From NCBI GenBank assembly GCA_958421275.1, contig CATZLI010000004.1, positions 124,001-188,000 on the forward strand: a DNA stretch of 64,000 nt, given 5' to 3'. Below the pieces are notes generated by a model, which was not told where the DNA came from, ran no database searches, and was given only the letters and a program-made list of their open reading frames with translations. Shown here one piece after another: positions 44,626-53,380 of the stretch (within the stretch, counting starts at the first letter, position 1; each line of letters starts with the position of its first letter). The DNA comes from an uncultured Collinsella sp. Its GTDB lineage: Bacteria; Actinomycetota; Coriobacteriia; Coriobacteriales; Coriobacteriaceae. A program made the translations under genes and the position numbers.

Positions 44626-46629
44626 ATGTCGAAGCAAGCGGTCGTTGGAATCTTGGCGCATGTCGATGCCGGCAAGACCACGCTGGCCGAGGCCATGCTG
44701 TTCGACGCGGGTCGCATTCGCAAGCGCGGCCGCGTGGACGATGGCGATTCGCATCTGGATACAAACGCGATCGAGCGCGAGCGTGGCATCACGATTTTCT
44801 CGTCGCAGGCCGTGCTCGACCATGGCGATGCCCACGTCATGGTCGTGGATGCGCCGGGGCATGTCGATTTTTCTGCCGAGGCGGAGCGCACGCTGCGCGC
44901 ACTCGACTACGCGATTTTGGTTGTGGGCGCCAACGACGGCGTGCAAGGACACACCGAAACCCTGTGGCGCCTTCTTGCGCGCTATGACATCCCGACGTTC
45001 ATCTTCATCAACAAAATCGATTTGGAGAATCCCGGCCGCGATGTTTTGCTGGCACAACTTGGGCAACGTCTTTCCGAGGGCTGCCTGGATGCCAGCGAAC
45101 TGTTGGCGGGCGGCGCCGTTCAGGAGGACGCTGCCGCGTTGGACGAGGCGGCGCTCGAGGAGTTTCTTGAGGCGGGCGAACTTTCTGTTGCAACGCTGTC
45201 GCGCATGGTTGCCGAGCGCAAGCTCTTTCCCTGCTTTGCCGGCTCGGCGCTCAAGGACCAAGGCGTGGACGAGCTGCTGGATGGCATATGCGCGCTGATG
45301 CGTGAACAGGCATGGCTTCCGGAGTTTGCCGCGCGCGTCTATCGTGTCAGCCGCGGGGATCGCGGTGAGCGCTTGGCTTGGGTTAAAGTGACCGGCGGTA
45401 CGCTGCATGCCAAGCAGATGATTGACGGACGTTCCGGCGCCGAGGCATGGGAGCAGAAGGTCGATCAGGTACGCATCTATAACGGCGAAAAGTATGAGCT
45501 TGCCCAAGAAGTTGCTGCTGGCGGTATTTGTGCCGTGACGGGTCTTGCGCACGTTCGCCCAGGGGACGCCCTGGGCGCGGAGCCTGCGGGCGATGCGCCC
45601 GTCATTGCGCCGGTCCTCACCTATACGGTGCTTCCGGGCGAACATGATGTCCATGCGGTGTTCAAAGCGCTGACTGAGCTGGCGGATGAAGATCCCATGC
45701 TCGGCGTAAGCTGGAATACGCATCTTGAGCAGATTCATTTGCAGTTGATGGGCGCCGTGCAACTCGAGGTCGTGCAGCGGGTGTTGGCCGATCGCTTTGG
45801 CCTTTCGGTTGCGTTTGAATCTGGCGGCATTCTCTATAAGGAGACTATTTCGCAGCCGGTCGAGGGCGTGGGCCACTTTGAGCCACTGCGCCACTATGCC
45901 GAGGTGCATTTGCGCCTGGAGCCGTTGTCAGCGGGTTCGGGCGTGCAGTTTGGCACCGTGACCTCGACAGACGAGCTCGATCTTAACTGGCAGCGTTTGG
46001 CACTCACCAACGCCATGGAGCGCGATCACCTGGGCGTGCTGACCGGCTCGCCCATCACCGATGTGCGCATTACGCTCACGGGCGGCCGCGCGCATGCCAA
46101 ACACACCGAGGGCGGCGATTTTCGCCAGGCCACGTACCGCGCGGTTCGCCAGGGGCTCATGCGGGCACGTGAGGCTGGCGCGGCGGTGCTGTTGGAGCCG
46201 TGGTACCGCTTTGAGCTCGAGGTGCCGGGGGAGTGCGTGGGCCGGGCGCTCTCGGATGCCACGCGCATGGGTGCCGAGTACGAGCCGCCGACGATGGCGG
46301 GAGATCGGGCGAAGCTTGTGGGTCGCGTGCCGGCATCTGAGGTGCAGGATTACGCGCTGGAGGTGGCTGCCTACACGAGCGGTCGCGGGCATCTGTACCT
46401 AGAGTTCGCCGGCTATGCGGCTTGCCATGATGCCGAGCGCGTAATCGAGGCTGCCGCCTATGAGCCAGAGGCCGATCTGCCCAACACGCCCGATTCGGTC
46501 TTTTGCTCTCACGGCGCCGGTTACACGGTCAAATGGTACGACGTACCCGCCGCGGCGCACGTAAAGGTCGATCCCGCCACCTTCGGCCCCTGGCGAGCAG
46601 CAGACGCCGAGTTTTTCGGCCATAGGTGA
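44626..46629 (+). CDS. TetM-related translation GTPase
   Basis: 667 residues, elongation factor G/TetM family. G1 AHVDAGKTTLAEAML, G2 RGITIFSSQ, G3 DAPGHVDF, G4 NKIDLENP and G5 SALKDQGVD are present, followed by domains II-V and a long C-terminal extension ending DSVFCSHGAGYTVKWYDVP. The extension is not that of Tet(M), Tet(O) or Tet(W), so this is likely a paralogous translation factor rather than a known resistance determinant. No mobile element or attenuator leader is next to it. ATG 44626 follows AGAGGAG; a longer frame is antisense-like leader. Confidence 0.88.
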   Translation: MSKQAVVGILAHVDAGKTTLAEAMLFDAGRIRKRGRVDDGDSHLDTNAIERERGITIFSSQAVLDHGDAHVMVVDAPGHVDFSAEAERTLRALDYAILVVGANDGVQGHTETLWRLLARYDIPTFIFINKIDLENPGRDVLLAQLGQRLSEGCLDASELLAGGAVQEDAAALDEAALEEFLEAGELSVATLSRMVAERKLFPCFAGSALKDQGVDELLDGICALMREQAWLPEFAARVYRVSRGDRGERLAWVKVTGGTLHAKQMIDGRSGAEAWEQKVDQVRIYNGEKYELAQEVAAGGICAVTGLAHVRPGDALGAEPAGDAPVIAPVLTYTVLPGEHDVHAVFKALTELADEDPMLGVSWNTHLEQIHLQLMGAVQLEVVQRVLADRFGLSVAFESGGILYKETISQPVEGVGHFEPLRHYAEVHLRLEPLSAGSGVQFGTVTSTDELDLNWQRLALTNAMERDHLGVLTGSPITDVRITLTGGRAHAKHTEGGDFRQATYRAVRQGLMRAREAGAAVLLEPWYRFELEVPGECVGRALSDATRMGAEYEPPTMAGDRAKLVGRVPASEVQDYALEVAAYTSGRGHLYLEFAGYAACHDAERVIEAAAYEPEADLPNTPDSVFCSHGAGYTVKWYDVPAAAHVKVDPATFGPWRAADAEFFGHR

Positions 46630-46660
46630 TAGAAGGGCGGCCCTTTTGTCACCTGCTGTT

Positions 46661-46690
46661 GGTATAACTCGGTATAAGTTGGTATAACTA
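46661..46690. repeat. Three 10-bp direct repeats
   Basis: GGTATAACTC GGTATAAGTT GGTATAACTA sit in perfect 10-bp phase, once per helical turn, about 33 bp before the AAA ATPase start. A dyad (GGTATAACTATTACC) overlaps the third copy. They resemble a cooperative operator or iteron-like site. Confidence 0.75.
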
Positions 46691-46722
46691 TTACCAGGGT
46701 TTACCAATCCGAGGAGGCCGAC

Positions 46723-47841
46723 ATGAATCCAAATCCCTTTAAGCCCACGGCTGGCAAGCGGCCTCCGATACTCATCGGTCGCGAGTCGGTCATCGAAGAT
46801 TTCGAGGAAGGGCTCGATAACGGCGCCGGAGCGCCGGGCAGGCTCATGCTCATTACGGGAAACCGCGGCTGCGGCAAGACGGTTCTCCTGCGGGAGCTGC
46901 AACGTCTGGCCAGCGAGCGCGGATGGGCGGTTGTCTCCGATTCCGCTTCGCTTGGCTTATGCGACCGCTTGGCCGACGCGCTTCGCTCGAATAAACCCGT
47001 TGTGACGTCAATGGAGTTCGGTCCGTCGTTTGGTCGGATGTCGGTCGAGGCGGCGCGGGCAAAGGGCGAGACGTTGCGAGGGCTGGTCAACAAGCGCCTT
47101 AAGAAGCTCGGTCCAGGCAAGGGCATCCTGTTTGCGATTGACGAGGCGCAATCGGCGTCTATCGAGGAACTGGCGGCTCTTGCCGTTCTCTATCAGCAGG
47201 TGCTCGGAGACCAGGATGCCACGGGCTTGCCCGATAGCGACCAGCGCGGTCTTGCGCTGGTGTTCGCCGGCTTACCTAGTATGGTTGACGACCTGCTCGA
47301 AGAGCCGAGCGTGACGTTTTTGCGGCGTGCCCAGCAGCGTACGCTGGGGGCGATATCTTTGCCCAAGGTGCGCGATTCATATGTCCGGACGGTCAAAGAC
47401 GCTGGTCTTTACGTTGACGCGGAGACGGCGGACCTTGCGGCGCGCAAGAGCATGGGGCATCCCTACATGGTTCAGCTGGTGGGCTATTACATGTGGCGGT
47501 CTGCTGTCCGGCGTGGCTCGCAGGTCATTGAAGAGCGCGATGTCGAGGATGGTCATGCGGATGCCGTCTCCGAGTTCTACGAAGCGGTTGACGCGCCCCT
47601 GTATTACGGGCTGCGCAGTCCGCAACGCCTCTTTATCGAGGCTATGGCTGCTGATGAGGGTAAACCGACGCGCATGGCGGATATCATTGAGCGCTGTGAT
47701 CGTACCCAGAGCTGGGCGAGTAAATATCGCGCAAGCCTGATTCGCGAGCGCGTCATCGAGGCTGCCGGATACGGCCTCGTCCGGTTTACCGTGCCCATGC
47801 TGGGCGAGTATATCCGCGACCGCATTTTATGGCACGAGTAG
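46723..47841 (+). CDS. AAA-type ATPase with winged-helix C-terminus
   Basis: 372 residues. Walker A is ITGNRGCGKTVLL, Walker B ILFAIDEAQSAS, and a sensor-1-like VFAGLPSMV follows; the C-terminal 100 residues are helical with a possible winged helix (RMADIIERCDRTQSWASKYR). The layout resembles the Orc1/Cdc6-like and MoxR-distant AAA ATPases common in actinobacteria. GGAGG precedes the ATG. It lies one base upstream of the UvrA-like gene, which implies a shared transcript. Role unknown. Confidence 0.85.
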   Translation: MNPNPFKPTAGKRPPILIGRESVIEDFEEGLDNGAGAPGRLMLITGNRGCGKTVLLRELQRLASERGWAVVSDSASLGLCDRLADALRSNKPVVTSMEFGPSFGRMSVEAARAKGETLRGLVNKRLKKLGPGKGILFAIDEAQSASIEELAALAVLYQQVLGDQDATGLPDSDQRGLALVFAGLPSMVDDLLEEPSVTFLRRAQQRTLGAISLPKVRDSYVRTVKDAGLYVDAETADLAARKSMGHPYMVQLVGYYMWRSAVRRGSQVIEERDVEDGHADAVSEFYEAVDAPLYYGLRSPQRLFIEAMAADEGKPTRMADIIERCDRTQSWASKYRASLIRERVIEAAGYGLVRFTVPMLGEYIRDRILWHE

Positions 47842-47842
47842 G

Positions 47843-50347
47843 GTGATAAAGGTGACGGAACAGAAGATGAGCCCGCAGGCTATCGAGGTGCGTGGCGCGC
47901 GTGTCCACAACCTCAAGGACATCGATATCGATATCCCGCTGGGAAAGCTCGTGGGTATTGCCGGCGTGTCGGGCTCGGGCAAGAGTTCGCTGGCGTTGGG
48001 CGTCCTCTATGCCGAGGGCTCGCGTCGTTACCTGGAGGCGCTCAGCACCTATACTCGTCGTCGCCTGACGCAGGCTGAGCATGCCCAGGTAGACGAGGTA
48101 CTGCATGTGCCGGCGGCGCTCGCGTTGCATCAACGCCCCAGCGTGCCAGGTGTGCGCTCGACCTTTGGCACCATGACCGAGCTCAACAATAGCCTGCGTC
48201 TGCTCTTTAGCCGTTGCGCCCATCACGTGTGCCCGCACTGCGGGGCGCGCGTGGAGCCGAGCCTTAACGTTGCCGCTGGCCTGTCGCTCACGTGCTCCGC
48301 ATGTGGTCGCGAGTTCTACGCGCCGAGCGCCGAGGATTTGGCTTTCAATAGTGGTGGTGCGTGCCCTACCTGCGGCGGCACCGGTGTCATGCGCGAGGTG
48401 GACGAGGCGAGTCTGGTGCCCGATGAGTCCAAGACCATCAACGAAGGCGCGGTGCTTCCTTGGGGCACGCTCATGTGGGACCTGATGAAGCAAGTTGCCG
48501 GTGAGATGGGCGTGCGCACCGACGTGCCGTTTAACCAGCTCACGCCTCTAGAGCGCGACATCGTGTTCCATGGTCCGGCGGTTAAAAAGCACATTCTCTA
48601 CGTTCCCAAAAACGGCGAGGGCGCCACGCCGCTCGACTTTACCTATTACAACGCCGTCTATACCGTTGAGAATGCGCTTGCCAAGGTTAAGGACGATAAG
48701 GGCCTCAAACGCGTTGCACGCTTTTTGCGCGAGGGGCCATGCCGTGACTGTGGTGGCACGCGTCTCTCCGAGGCCGCGCACCAGCCCCAGGTGCGCGGTA
48801 TCAATCTGGCGCAGGCCGCGGCCATGACGCTGGGCGAGGCGATTGAGTGGGTGCGCGGGGTGCCCGCATCCTTGCCGGCCGAGATGCAGCCCATGGCGAC
48901 GGATATCTGCGATTCGTTTTTGAGCACGGCTCGTCGTCTGGTCGACCTGGGTCTCGATTACCTTTCACTCGACCGCGCCGGTGCCACGCTCTCCACGGGT
49001 GAGCGCCAGCGTGTGCAGCTCGCCCGCGTGGTACGCAATCGATCGACGGGCGTGCTTTATGTGCTGGACGAGCCCTCGATCGGCTTGCATCCGGCAAATG
49101 TCGACGGCCTGGTTGGCGTGATGCGCGACCTGGTAGGCGACGGCAACACCGTGGTTGTTGTCGACCACGATACGCGCGTACTGGCGGAAGCTGACTATCT
49201 GGTCGAGATGGGCCCCGTTGCCGGAGCAGGTGGCGGTAACGTGATCGCTGCAGGTACGGTGGACGAGGTCGAACAATCGCGGGGCAGCCGCATCGCCCCG
49301 TTTTTGCGCGCAGAGTCCAAGCGCATGCGTCCGCAGGTGACTGACGAGGAAATGTTCGACCAGGGACATATCCGTATGGCAACCGATGCCATTCATACCG
49401 TAAAACCGCTCGAAGTCGATATCCCGCGCGGCCGTCTCGTCGCGGTGACGGGCGTTTCGGGCTCGGGCAAGACGACGTTGGTGCTCGAGACACTCATCCC
49501 GGCACTTAAGGCACAGGCAGCTGGCGAGCGTCTGCCAAGACACGTGCGTTGGGTCGATGCCGAGGGTATTGCCCGCGCAAATCTGATTGACGCTACGCCT
49601 ATCGGCGCCAACGTGCGCTCGACGGTGGCGACTTATGCCGACATCCATGACGAGCTGCGTCGCGCCTTCGCCCGTACGCCCGAGGCCAAGGCAGCCGGCT
49701 ACAAGGCGGGTGCCTTTAGCTACAACACCGGCGCCTTGCGCTGCCCTACGTGCGATGGCACGGGCTCGATATCGCTCGATGTGCAGTTTTTGCCCGACGT
49801 CGAGATCGTCTGCCCGGCATGTCGCGGTTCGCGTTATGCGGACACGGCTTCGCGTATCCATCGTGAGGGCAAGGACGGGAGCTTGCTTACGTTGCCGCAG
49901 CTCATGGACATGAATGTGGACGAGGCTATCGACGCCACGGTAGGACTCAAGAAGGTTCAGGCGCGCTTGCAGACCTTGCACGACCTTGGCTTGGGCTATC
50001 TCACGCTCGGTGAGCCCACACCGGCGCTTTCGGGCGGCGAGGCGCAGCGTCTTAAGCTTGCGAGCGAGATGGGCCGCGTGCAGGACGATGCCGTATTCGT
50101 GTTCGATGAGCCCACGATTGGCTTGCATCCGCTCGATGTTCAGGTGTTGCTGAGTGTGTTCGACGGCCTCGTTGCCAAGGGCGCCACGGTTATCGTGATC
50201 GAACACGATCTCGACCTTATCCGCAATGCCGATTACGTGATCGACATGGGCCCGGGCGGTGGCGACGCGGGCGGGCAAATCGTCTGCGCCGGAACGCCGG
50301 CGGATATCGCAGCTTGCTCCAAGAGCATTACCGGTCGCTACCTATAG
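47843..50347 (+). CDS. UvrA-like ABC protein without UvrB-binding domain (class II)
   Basis: About 834 residues against 940 for UvrA. Both ABC halves are intact (GVSGSGKSSLALGVLY; GVSGSGKTTLVLET; signature LSTGERQRVQLA and LSGGEAQRLKLA; Walker B VLDEPSIGL and VFDEPTIGL) and both zinc modules are present (CPHCGARVEP with CPTCGGTG; CPTCDGTGSI with CPACRGSRY). After the first zinc pair the sequence goes directly to CSACGREFYAPSAEDLAFN, so the UvrB-binding insertion is missing, as in UvrA2/DrrC-type proteins. Roles may include DNA-damage tolerance or drug resistance. The start is uncertain (GTG 47843, GTG 47852 or ATG 47867). Confidence 0.9.
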   Translation: MIKVTEQKMSPQAIEVRGARVHNLKDIDIDIPLGKLVGIAGVSGSGKSSLALGVLYAEGSRRYLEALSTYTRRRLTQAEHAQVDEVLHVPAALALHQRPSVPGVRSTFGTMTELNNSLRLLFSRCAHHVCPHCGARVEPSLNVAAGLSLTCSACGREFYAPSAEDLAFNSGGACPTCGGTGVMREVDEASLVPDESKTINEGAVLPWGTLMWDLMKQVAGEMGVRTDVPFNQLTPLERDIVFHGPAVKKHILYVPKNGEGATPLDFTYYNAVYTVENALAKVKDDKGLKRVARFLREGPCRDCGGTRLSEAAHQPQVRGINLAQAAAMTLGEAIEWVRGVPASLPAEMQPMATDICDSFLSTARRLVDLGLDYLSLDRAGATLSTGERQRVQLARVVRNRSTGVLYVLDEPSIGLHPANVDGLVGVMRDLVGDGNTVVVVDHDTRVLAEADYLVEMGPVAGAGGGNVIAAGTVDEVEQSRGSRIAPFLRAESKRMRPQVTDEEMFDQGHIRMATDAIHTVKPLEVDIPRGRLVAVTGVSGSGKTTLVLETLIPALKAQAAGERLPRHVRWVDAEGIARANLIDATPIGANVRSTVATYADIHDELRRAFARTPEAKAAGYKAGAFSYNTGALRCPTCDGTGSISLDVQFLPDVEIVCPACRGSRYADTASRIHREGKDGSLLTLPQLMDMNVDEAIDATVGLKKVQARLQTLHDLGLGYLTLGEPTPALSGGEAQRLKLASEMGRVQDDAVFVFDEPTIGLHPLDVQVLLSVFDGLVAKGATVIVIEHDLDLIRNADYVIDMGPGGGDAGGQIVCAGTPADIAACSKSITGRYL

Positions 50348-50350
50348 GCA

Positions 50351-50381
50351 ATGTGACAAAGGGACTGTCCCTTTGTCACAT
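50351..50381. repeat. GGGAC-core palindrome (family A)
   Basis: ATGTGACAAAGGGAC / GTCCCTTTGTCACAT, perfect arms around a single T. It overlaps the last codons of the convergent trmL gene, whose AACATGTGA ending (N, M, stop) falls inside the right arm. Confidence 0.8.
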
Positions 50382-50975
50382 GTTGGCGAAGCCTGTTTGG
50401 CGTAGGGCCTCGTAGAGGACGATGGCGGCGCTGTTGGAGAGGTTGAGTGCACTGATGCGGTAGTCGTCCGGATTGACGAAGTTGCCGCAGATGTCCTGTT
50501 GAAGGATGGCTTCGTGGCTGTCCTCGGTATGTCCCAGCGATTCCTCGTGGGCTTCCCAGGCCTCGGCGTTATCGAGTGAGTTGCAATCGCGCAACATCGG
50601 GATGCGCTCGCAGCACGTGGGCGCTGCAGCGAGTAGCTCCTCGGGAATGCCCGAGCTCTCGCTGCCAAAGACCAAGTAGTCGCCATCGCGGTAGGCACTC
50701 TGCGCATAGGTGCGGCGTGCCTTTTTGGTCAGCAGATGCAGGCGACCATCGGCGGGGGAGAGGTCGTTGCGCGTAAGGAAATCCTCCCAGCCGGCATAGG
50801 TCGTCACGTCCAAATTTTGCCAGTAGCCCAGGCCGGCGCGACGTACCGTCTTGTCATCGAGCGAAAAGCCCAGCGGCTCCACCAGATGCAGATGGGCGCC
50901 GGTGACCACACAGGTACGGCCGATATTGCCCGTATTGGCCGGAATCTCGGGCGCATACAGCACAATGTTGAACAT
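50376..50975 (-). CDS. TrmL-type tRNA (cytidine/uridine-34-2'-O)-methyltransferase
   Basis: 199 residues of the SPOUT fold: NIVLYAPEIPANTGNIGRTC at the N-terminus, LVEPLGFSLDDKTVRRAGL, the knot motifs VFGSESSGIPEELL and the C-terminal LNLSNSAAIVLYEALRQ. It methylates the wobble base 2'-O of leucine tRNAs. ATG 50975 has AAGGAG 6 bp upstream; a longer open frame is not needed. A palindromic element overlaps its stop. Confidence 0.92.
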   Translation of the reverse strand: MFNIVLYAPEIPANTGNIGRTCVVTGAHLHLVEPLGFSLDDKTVRRAGLGYWQNLDVTTYAGWEDFLTRNDLSPADGRLHLLTKKARRTYAQSAYRDGDYLVFGSESSGIPEELLAAAPTCCERIPMLRDCNSLDNAEAWEAHEESLGHTEDSHEAILQQDICGNFVNPDDYRISALNLSNSAAIVLYEALRQTGFANM

Positions 50976-50995
50976 GAATCTCCTTGGCTCAGAAC

Positions 50996-51030
50996 GAAAA
51001 ACCACCACGAAGGGCACCTTCGTGGTGGTT
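50996..51030 (-). terminator. Intrinsic terminator of the CobW gene
   Basis: AACCACCACGAAGG / CCTTCGTGGTGGTT perfect 14-bp arms, three-base loop. On the minus strand it is followed by TTTTT, ending the CobW transcript just before trmL. Confidence 0.88.
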
Positions 51031-51070
51031 TGGCGGTTACGTAGGCGGAAAAATGCCCGCTTGGATAAAC

Positions 51071-52201
51071 CTAGGCGCGGTGCCAGTCGGTCAGGCAGGC
51101 ATCGAGGGAGGCGATGAGCGCATCCTTGTCCATGTGACGGCCGATGATGCACAGGCTCGTCATGCGGTCGCCTGTCTCGTCGTCCCAAATTTGCATGATC
51201 TCGGGGTTCTCGTCGATAATCTTCTGCTTCTCACCCTCGGGCGCAGAATCGACAAACAGACCGTTCTCCATCAGGCGCATCTGGTGGCCGGCCTGCTCAA
51301 ACATGTAGCACATGTCCGGATTGCCGGTCTGCCACAGCGGACCCTTGACGCGAATGACCTCGTCGGGCCACTCCTGCTCAACAAAATCGGTGAACTTCTG
51401 CAGGTCAAACGGCTTGCGGCGCGAGTACACAAAGGTCTCGATGTCGTACTCGAGCACCTCGGGGTCGTCGTGCTCCTCGGGATGCTCCATGGCCTCGATC
51501 CAAGCGGCGGAGTTGTAGGCGCGCATAAAGTCGAAGCGGTCGGTATCGAGCAGCTCCTCCATGGGGACCTCGCCGTTTTGGGCCTCGACGATCACGGCGT
51601 CCTTCTGCAGGCTGCGCACGATAGCCTTGAGCTCGGCGATTTGCTCAGGGCTTACGGTATCGGTCTTGTTGAGAATCAGCGTGGAGCAGAACTCGATCTG
51701 CTGGATGAGCAGGCTCTCGATGTCGTCCTCGTCGATATCCTCGGCCAGCAGGTCGCGGCCGCCGTTGAACTCGTCGTACATGCGGGCGCAATCGACCACA
51801 GCCACGATGTTGTCGAGTGCAAGCTTGGGCTGACCGCCCACCTTGGCCTCGTCGCAGAAGCTCGAGATGGTGTAGGCGATGGGGATAGGCTCGCAAATGC
51901 CCGAGGCCTCGATGATGATGTAATCGAAGTCGCCCGAATCGGCGATGCCCTGCAGCTGGTTGGCAAGGTCGTCCGAAAGCGTGCAGCAGATGCAGCCGTT
52001 AGTGAGCGGGATGAGGTCGTCGGTCTCGGAAAGGCCGCCGTCGGCGATGAGGCTGGCGTCGACGTTGATCTCGCCGATATCGTTGACGATCACGGCGGCG
52101 CGGATACCGCCGTCGTTAGCGAGGATGTGGTTGAGCAGCGTGGTCTTGCCGGCACCGAGGTATCCGGTAAGCATGATGATCTTCACGGGTTTGTTGGGCA
52201 T
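51071..52201 (-). CDS. CobW/COG0523-family GTPase
   Basis: 376 residues. G1 is GYLGAGKTTLLN; the metal-binding CxCC motif is GCICC in LTNGCICCTLSDDL; G3-like IIIEASGICEP; G4 NKTDTV; the CobW C-terminal domain starts near 250 (YDIETFVYSRRKPFDLQKFT). These GTPases deliver metals, often zinc under starvation, or act in cobalamin biosynthesis. An acidic stretch (EEHDDPEVLEYD) replaces the His-rich tract seen in many zinc members. AAGGAGG precedes the start. No Zur box is clear in the leader. Confidence 0.92.
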   Translation of the reverse strand: MPNKPVKIIMLTGYLGAGKTTLLNHILANDGGIRAAVIVNDIGEINVDASLIADGGLSETDDLIPLTNGCICCTLSDDLANQLQGIADSGDFDYIIIEASGICEPIPIAYTISSFCDEAKVGGQPKLALDNIVAVVDCARMYDEFNGGRDLLAEDIDEDDIESLLIQQIEFCSTLILNKTDTVSPEQIAELKAIVRSLQKDAVIVEAQNGEVPMEELLDTDRFDFMRAYNSAAWIEAMEHPEEHDDPEVLEYDIETFVYSRRKPFDLQKFTDFVEQEWPDEVIRVKGPLWQTGNPDMCYMFEQAGHQMRLMENGLFVDSAPEGEKQKIIDENPEIMQIWDDETGDRMTSLCIIGRHMDKDALIASLDACLTDWHRA

Positions 52202-52287
52202 GTGCCCTCCTTTGTTAGATATGGCTTACAATTAAATCTTATGCCAAACGCTCGCTCTTATACCCACGCGCCGGCAAATAACACAGG

Positions 52288-52629
52288 CTACTCCCAGGCT
52301 CCCCATACATCGGGGCAATAACCGACGGTGGCCTTTTTGCCGTTGCGCACGATGGGCTCGGCCAAGACCTGCTGGTTCTCGAGCAGCTTGTCGAAGCGCT
52401 GGCTAGGGGTGAGGTGCTGGATGAGCGCGAGCGTCTCCTCGTCCTTGGCCTTGGGGTTGAGCAGCTTGTCGATGCCGCCGACCGCCTGCATCACGCTCGT
52501 GAGCTCGCCTTTGCTCATCTCCTTTTCCTTAAGGTCAATAAACTGCACCTTAATGCGACGCTCCTTAAAATAGCGCTGGGCCTTCTTGGTATCAAAGGAC
52601 TTCTTGGTGCCGAAGATTTGCACGTTCAT
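52288..52629 (-). CDS. ArsC/Spx-fold protein lacking the catalytic Cys
   Basis: 113 residues with the ArsC/Spx thioredoxin-like fold (MNVQIFGTKKSFDTKKAQRY, FIDLKEKEMSKGELTSVM, LIQHLTPSQRFDKLLENQQV, EPIVRNGKKATVGYC). In arsenate reductases and Spx the first loop has Cys (CxxC or CSTC); here it reads GTKKSFDTKK, so no redox Cys is present there. A non-enzymatic or adaptor role is inferred. ATG 52629 is chosen because the fold begins there; the upstream part of the longer frame is antisense-like. Confidence 0.85.
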   Translation of the reverse strand: MNVQIFGTKKSFDTKKAQRYFKERRIKVQFIDLKEKEMSKGELTSVMQAVGGIDKLLNPKAKDEETLALIQHLTPSQRFDKLLENQQVLAEPIVRNGKKATVGYCPDVWGAWE

Positions 52630-52645
52630 AGTATGTTCCGCCGCT

Positions 52646-53269
52646 CTATCGAATGAAGTTGGTCGTTGCGCGATCTGCTTCGGGCGCGTTGATGCCGGCG
52701 GCCTGTCCTGCCTCGATGCAGCGCAGGAGCCAGGCCATGTTTTTGCCGATGTTTCGCATGGTGGCAAGGCCCTCGGCGTCCCCATTGGCGTCGCCGGGCA
52801 CGCGGCCAAACACGTTGTTCCAGTAGGTGGAAGCAACTACGGGCATCTGCTTAATGGTGAAGTACTTGTTGAGCACGTCGAAGGTGGTCGACGTGCCGCC
52901 GCGACGGGCGACGGCGACCGCGGCGCCGGGTTTGTGCTCAAAGGCATGTCCGCCTGCATAGAAGGCGCGATCGAGGGCCGAAAGGATGCGTCCGCTGGGG
53001 TGCGCATAGTAGACGGGCGAGCCAAAGACGAAGCCATCGGCCTGCTCGGCGGCAGCGATGAGCTCGTTCACCATGTCATCGTCAAAGGTGCAGCGACCGC
53101 CAAGTTTGCCACACTGGCCGCAACCGATGCAATCGCGAATGGGCTTGGCGCCCAGCTGAAACACCTCGGTATCAATGCCTTCGGCATTGAGCTGCTCGGC
53201 GACCTCGGCGAGTGCGCGGGCGGTGTTGCCGTTTGCCTTGGGGCTGCCATTGACCAAAAGAACCTTCAT
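52646..53269 (-). CDS. Flavodoxin/NADPH-dependent FMN reductase-like protein
   Basis: 207 residues. The flavodoxin-like fold starts KVLLVNGSPKANGNTARAL (phosphate loop) and contains the iron-sulfur-flavoprotein-like motif CIGCGQCGKLGGRC, then FVFGSPVYYAHPSGRILSAL. Such proteins accept FMN and, with the Cys motif, may carry an Fe-S cluster. ATG 53269 follows GGGAG. It is 16 bp upstream of the ArsC-like gene and on the same strand, so likely co-transcribed. Confidence 0.9.
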   Translation of the reverse strand: MKVLLVNGSPKANGNTARALAEVAEQLNAEGIDTEVFQLGAKPIRDCIGCGQCGKLGGRCTFDDDMVNELIAAAEQADGFVFGSPVYYAHPSGRILSALDRAFYAGGHAFEHKPGAAVAVARRGGTSTTFDVLNKYFTIKQMPVVASTYWNNVFGRVPGDANGDAEGLATMRNIGKNMAWLLRCIEAGQAAGINAPEADRATTNFIR

Positions 53270-53331
53270 CACAAACTCCCTCTGCTGTCGGTGACTTCTG
53301 CGGAGGATTATCGCACGAGAGGGCAGATGGC

Positions 53332-53376
53332 GTGGGGCGCGATATGAAACGGCTTGTGTTTCACATCGCGCCCCAC
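53332..53376. terminator. Long hairpin between flavodoxin and GGDEF genes
   Basis: GTGGGGCGCGATATGAAAC / GTTTCACATCGCGCCCCAC, 19-bp arms with one mismatch, 7-base loop. No T-run. It lies between the start of the flavodoxin gene and the end of the GGDEF gene on the same strand, so it would end the latter's transcript. Confidence 0.7.
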
Positions 53377-53380
53377 AACG

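Noticed and set aside
44449..45909. 486-residue antisense frame opposite the TetM-like GTPase
   Set aside because: Shadow; the sense strand has all five G motifs.
44626..46629. Acquired tetracycline resistance gene
   Set aside because: C-terminus differs from Tet proteins and there are no mobile-element flanks; kept as a translation factor.
48965..50278. 437-residue antisense frame in the UvrA-like gene
   Set aside because: Shadow of a gene with two intact ABC domains; no independent start signal.
52586..53347. 253-residue plus-strand frame over the ArsC-like and flavodoxin genes
   Set aside because: Antisense to two well-supported genes and without any motif.
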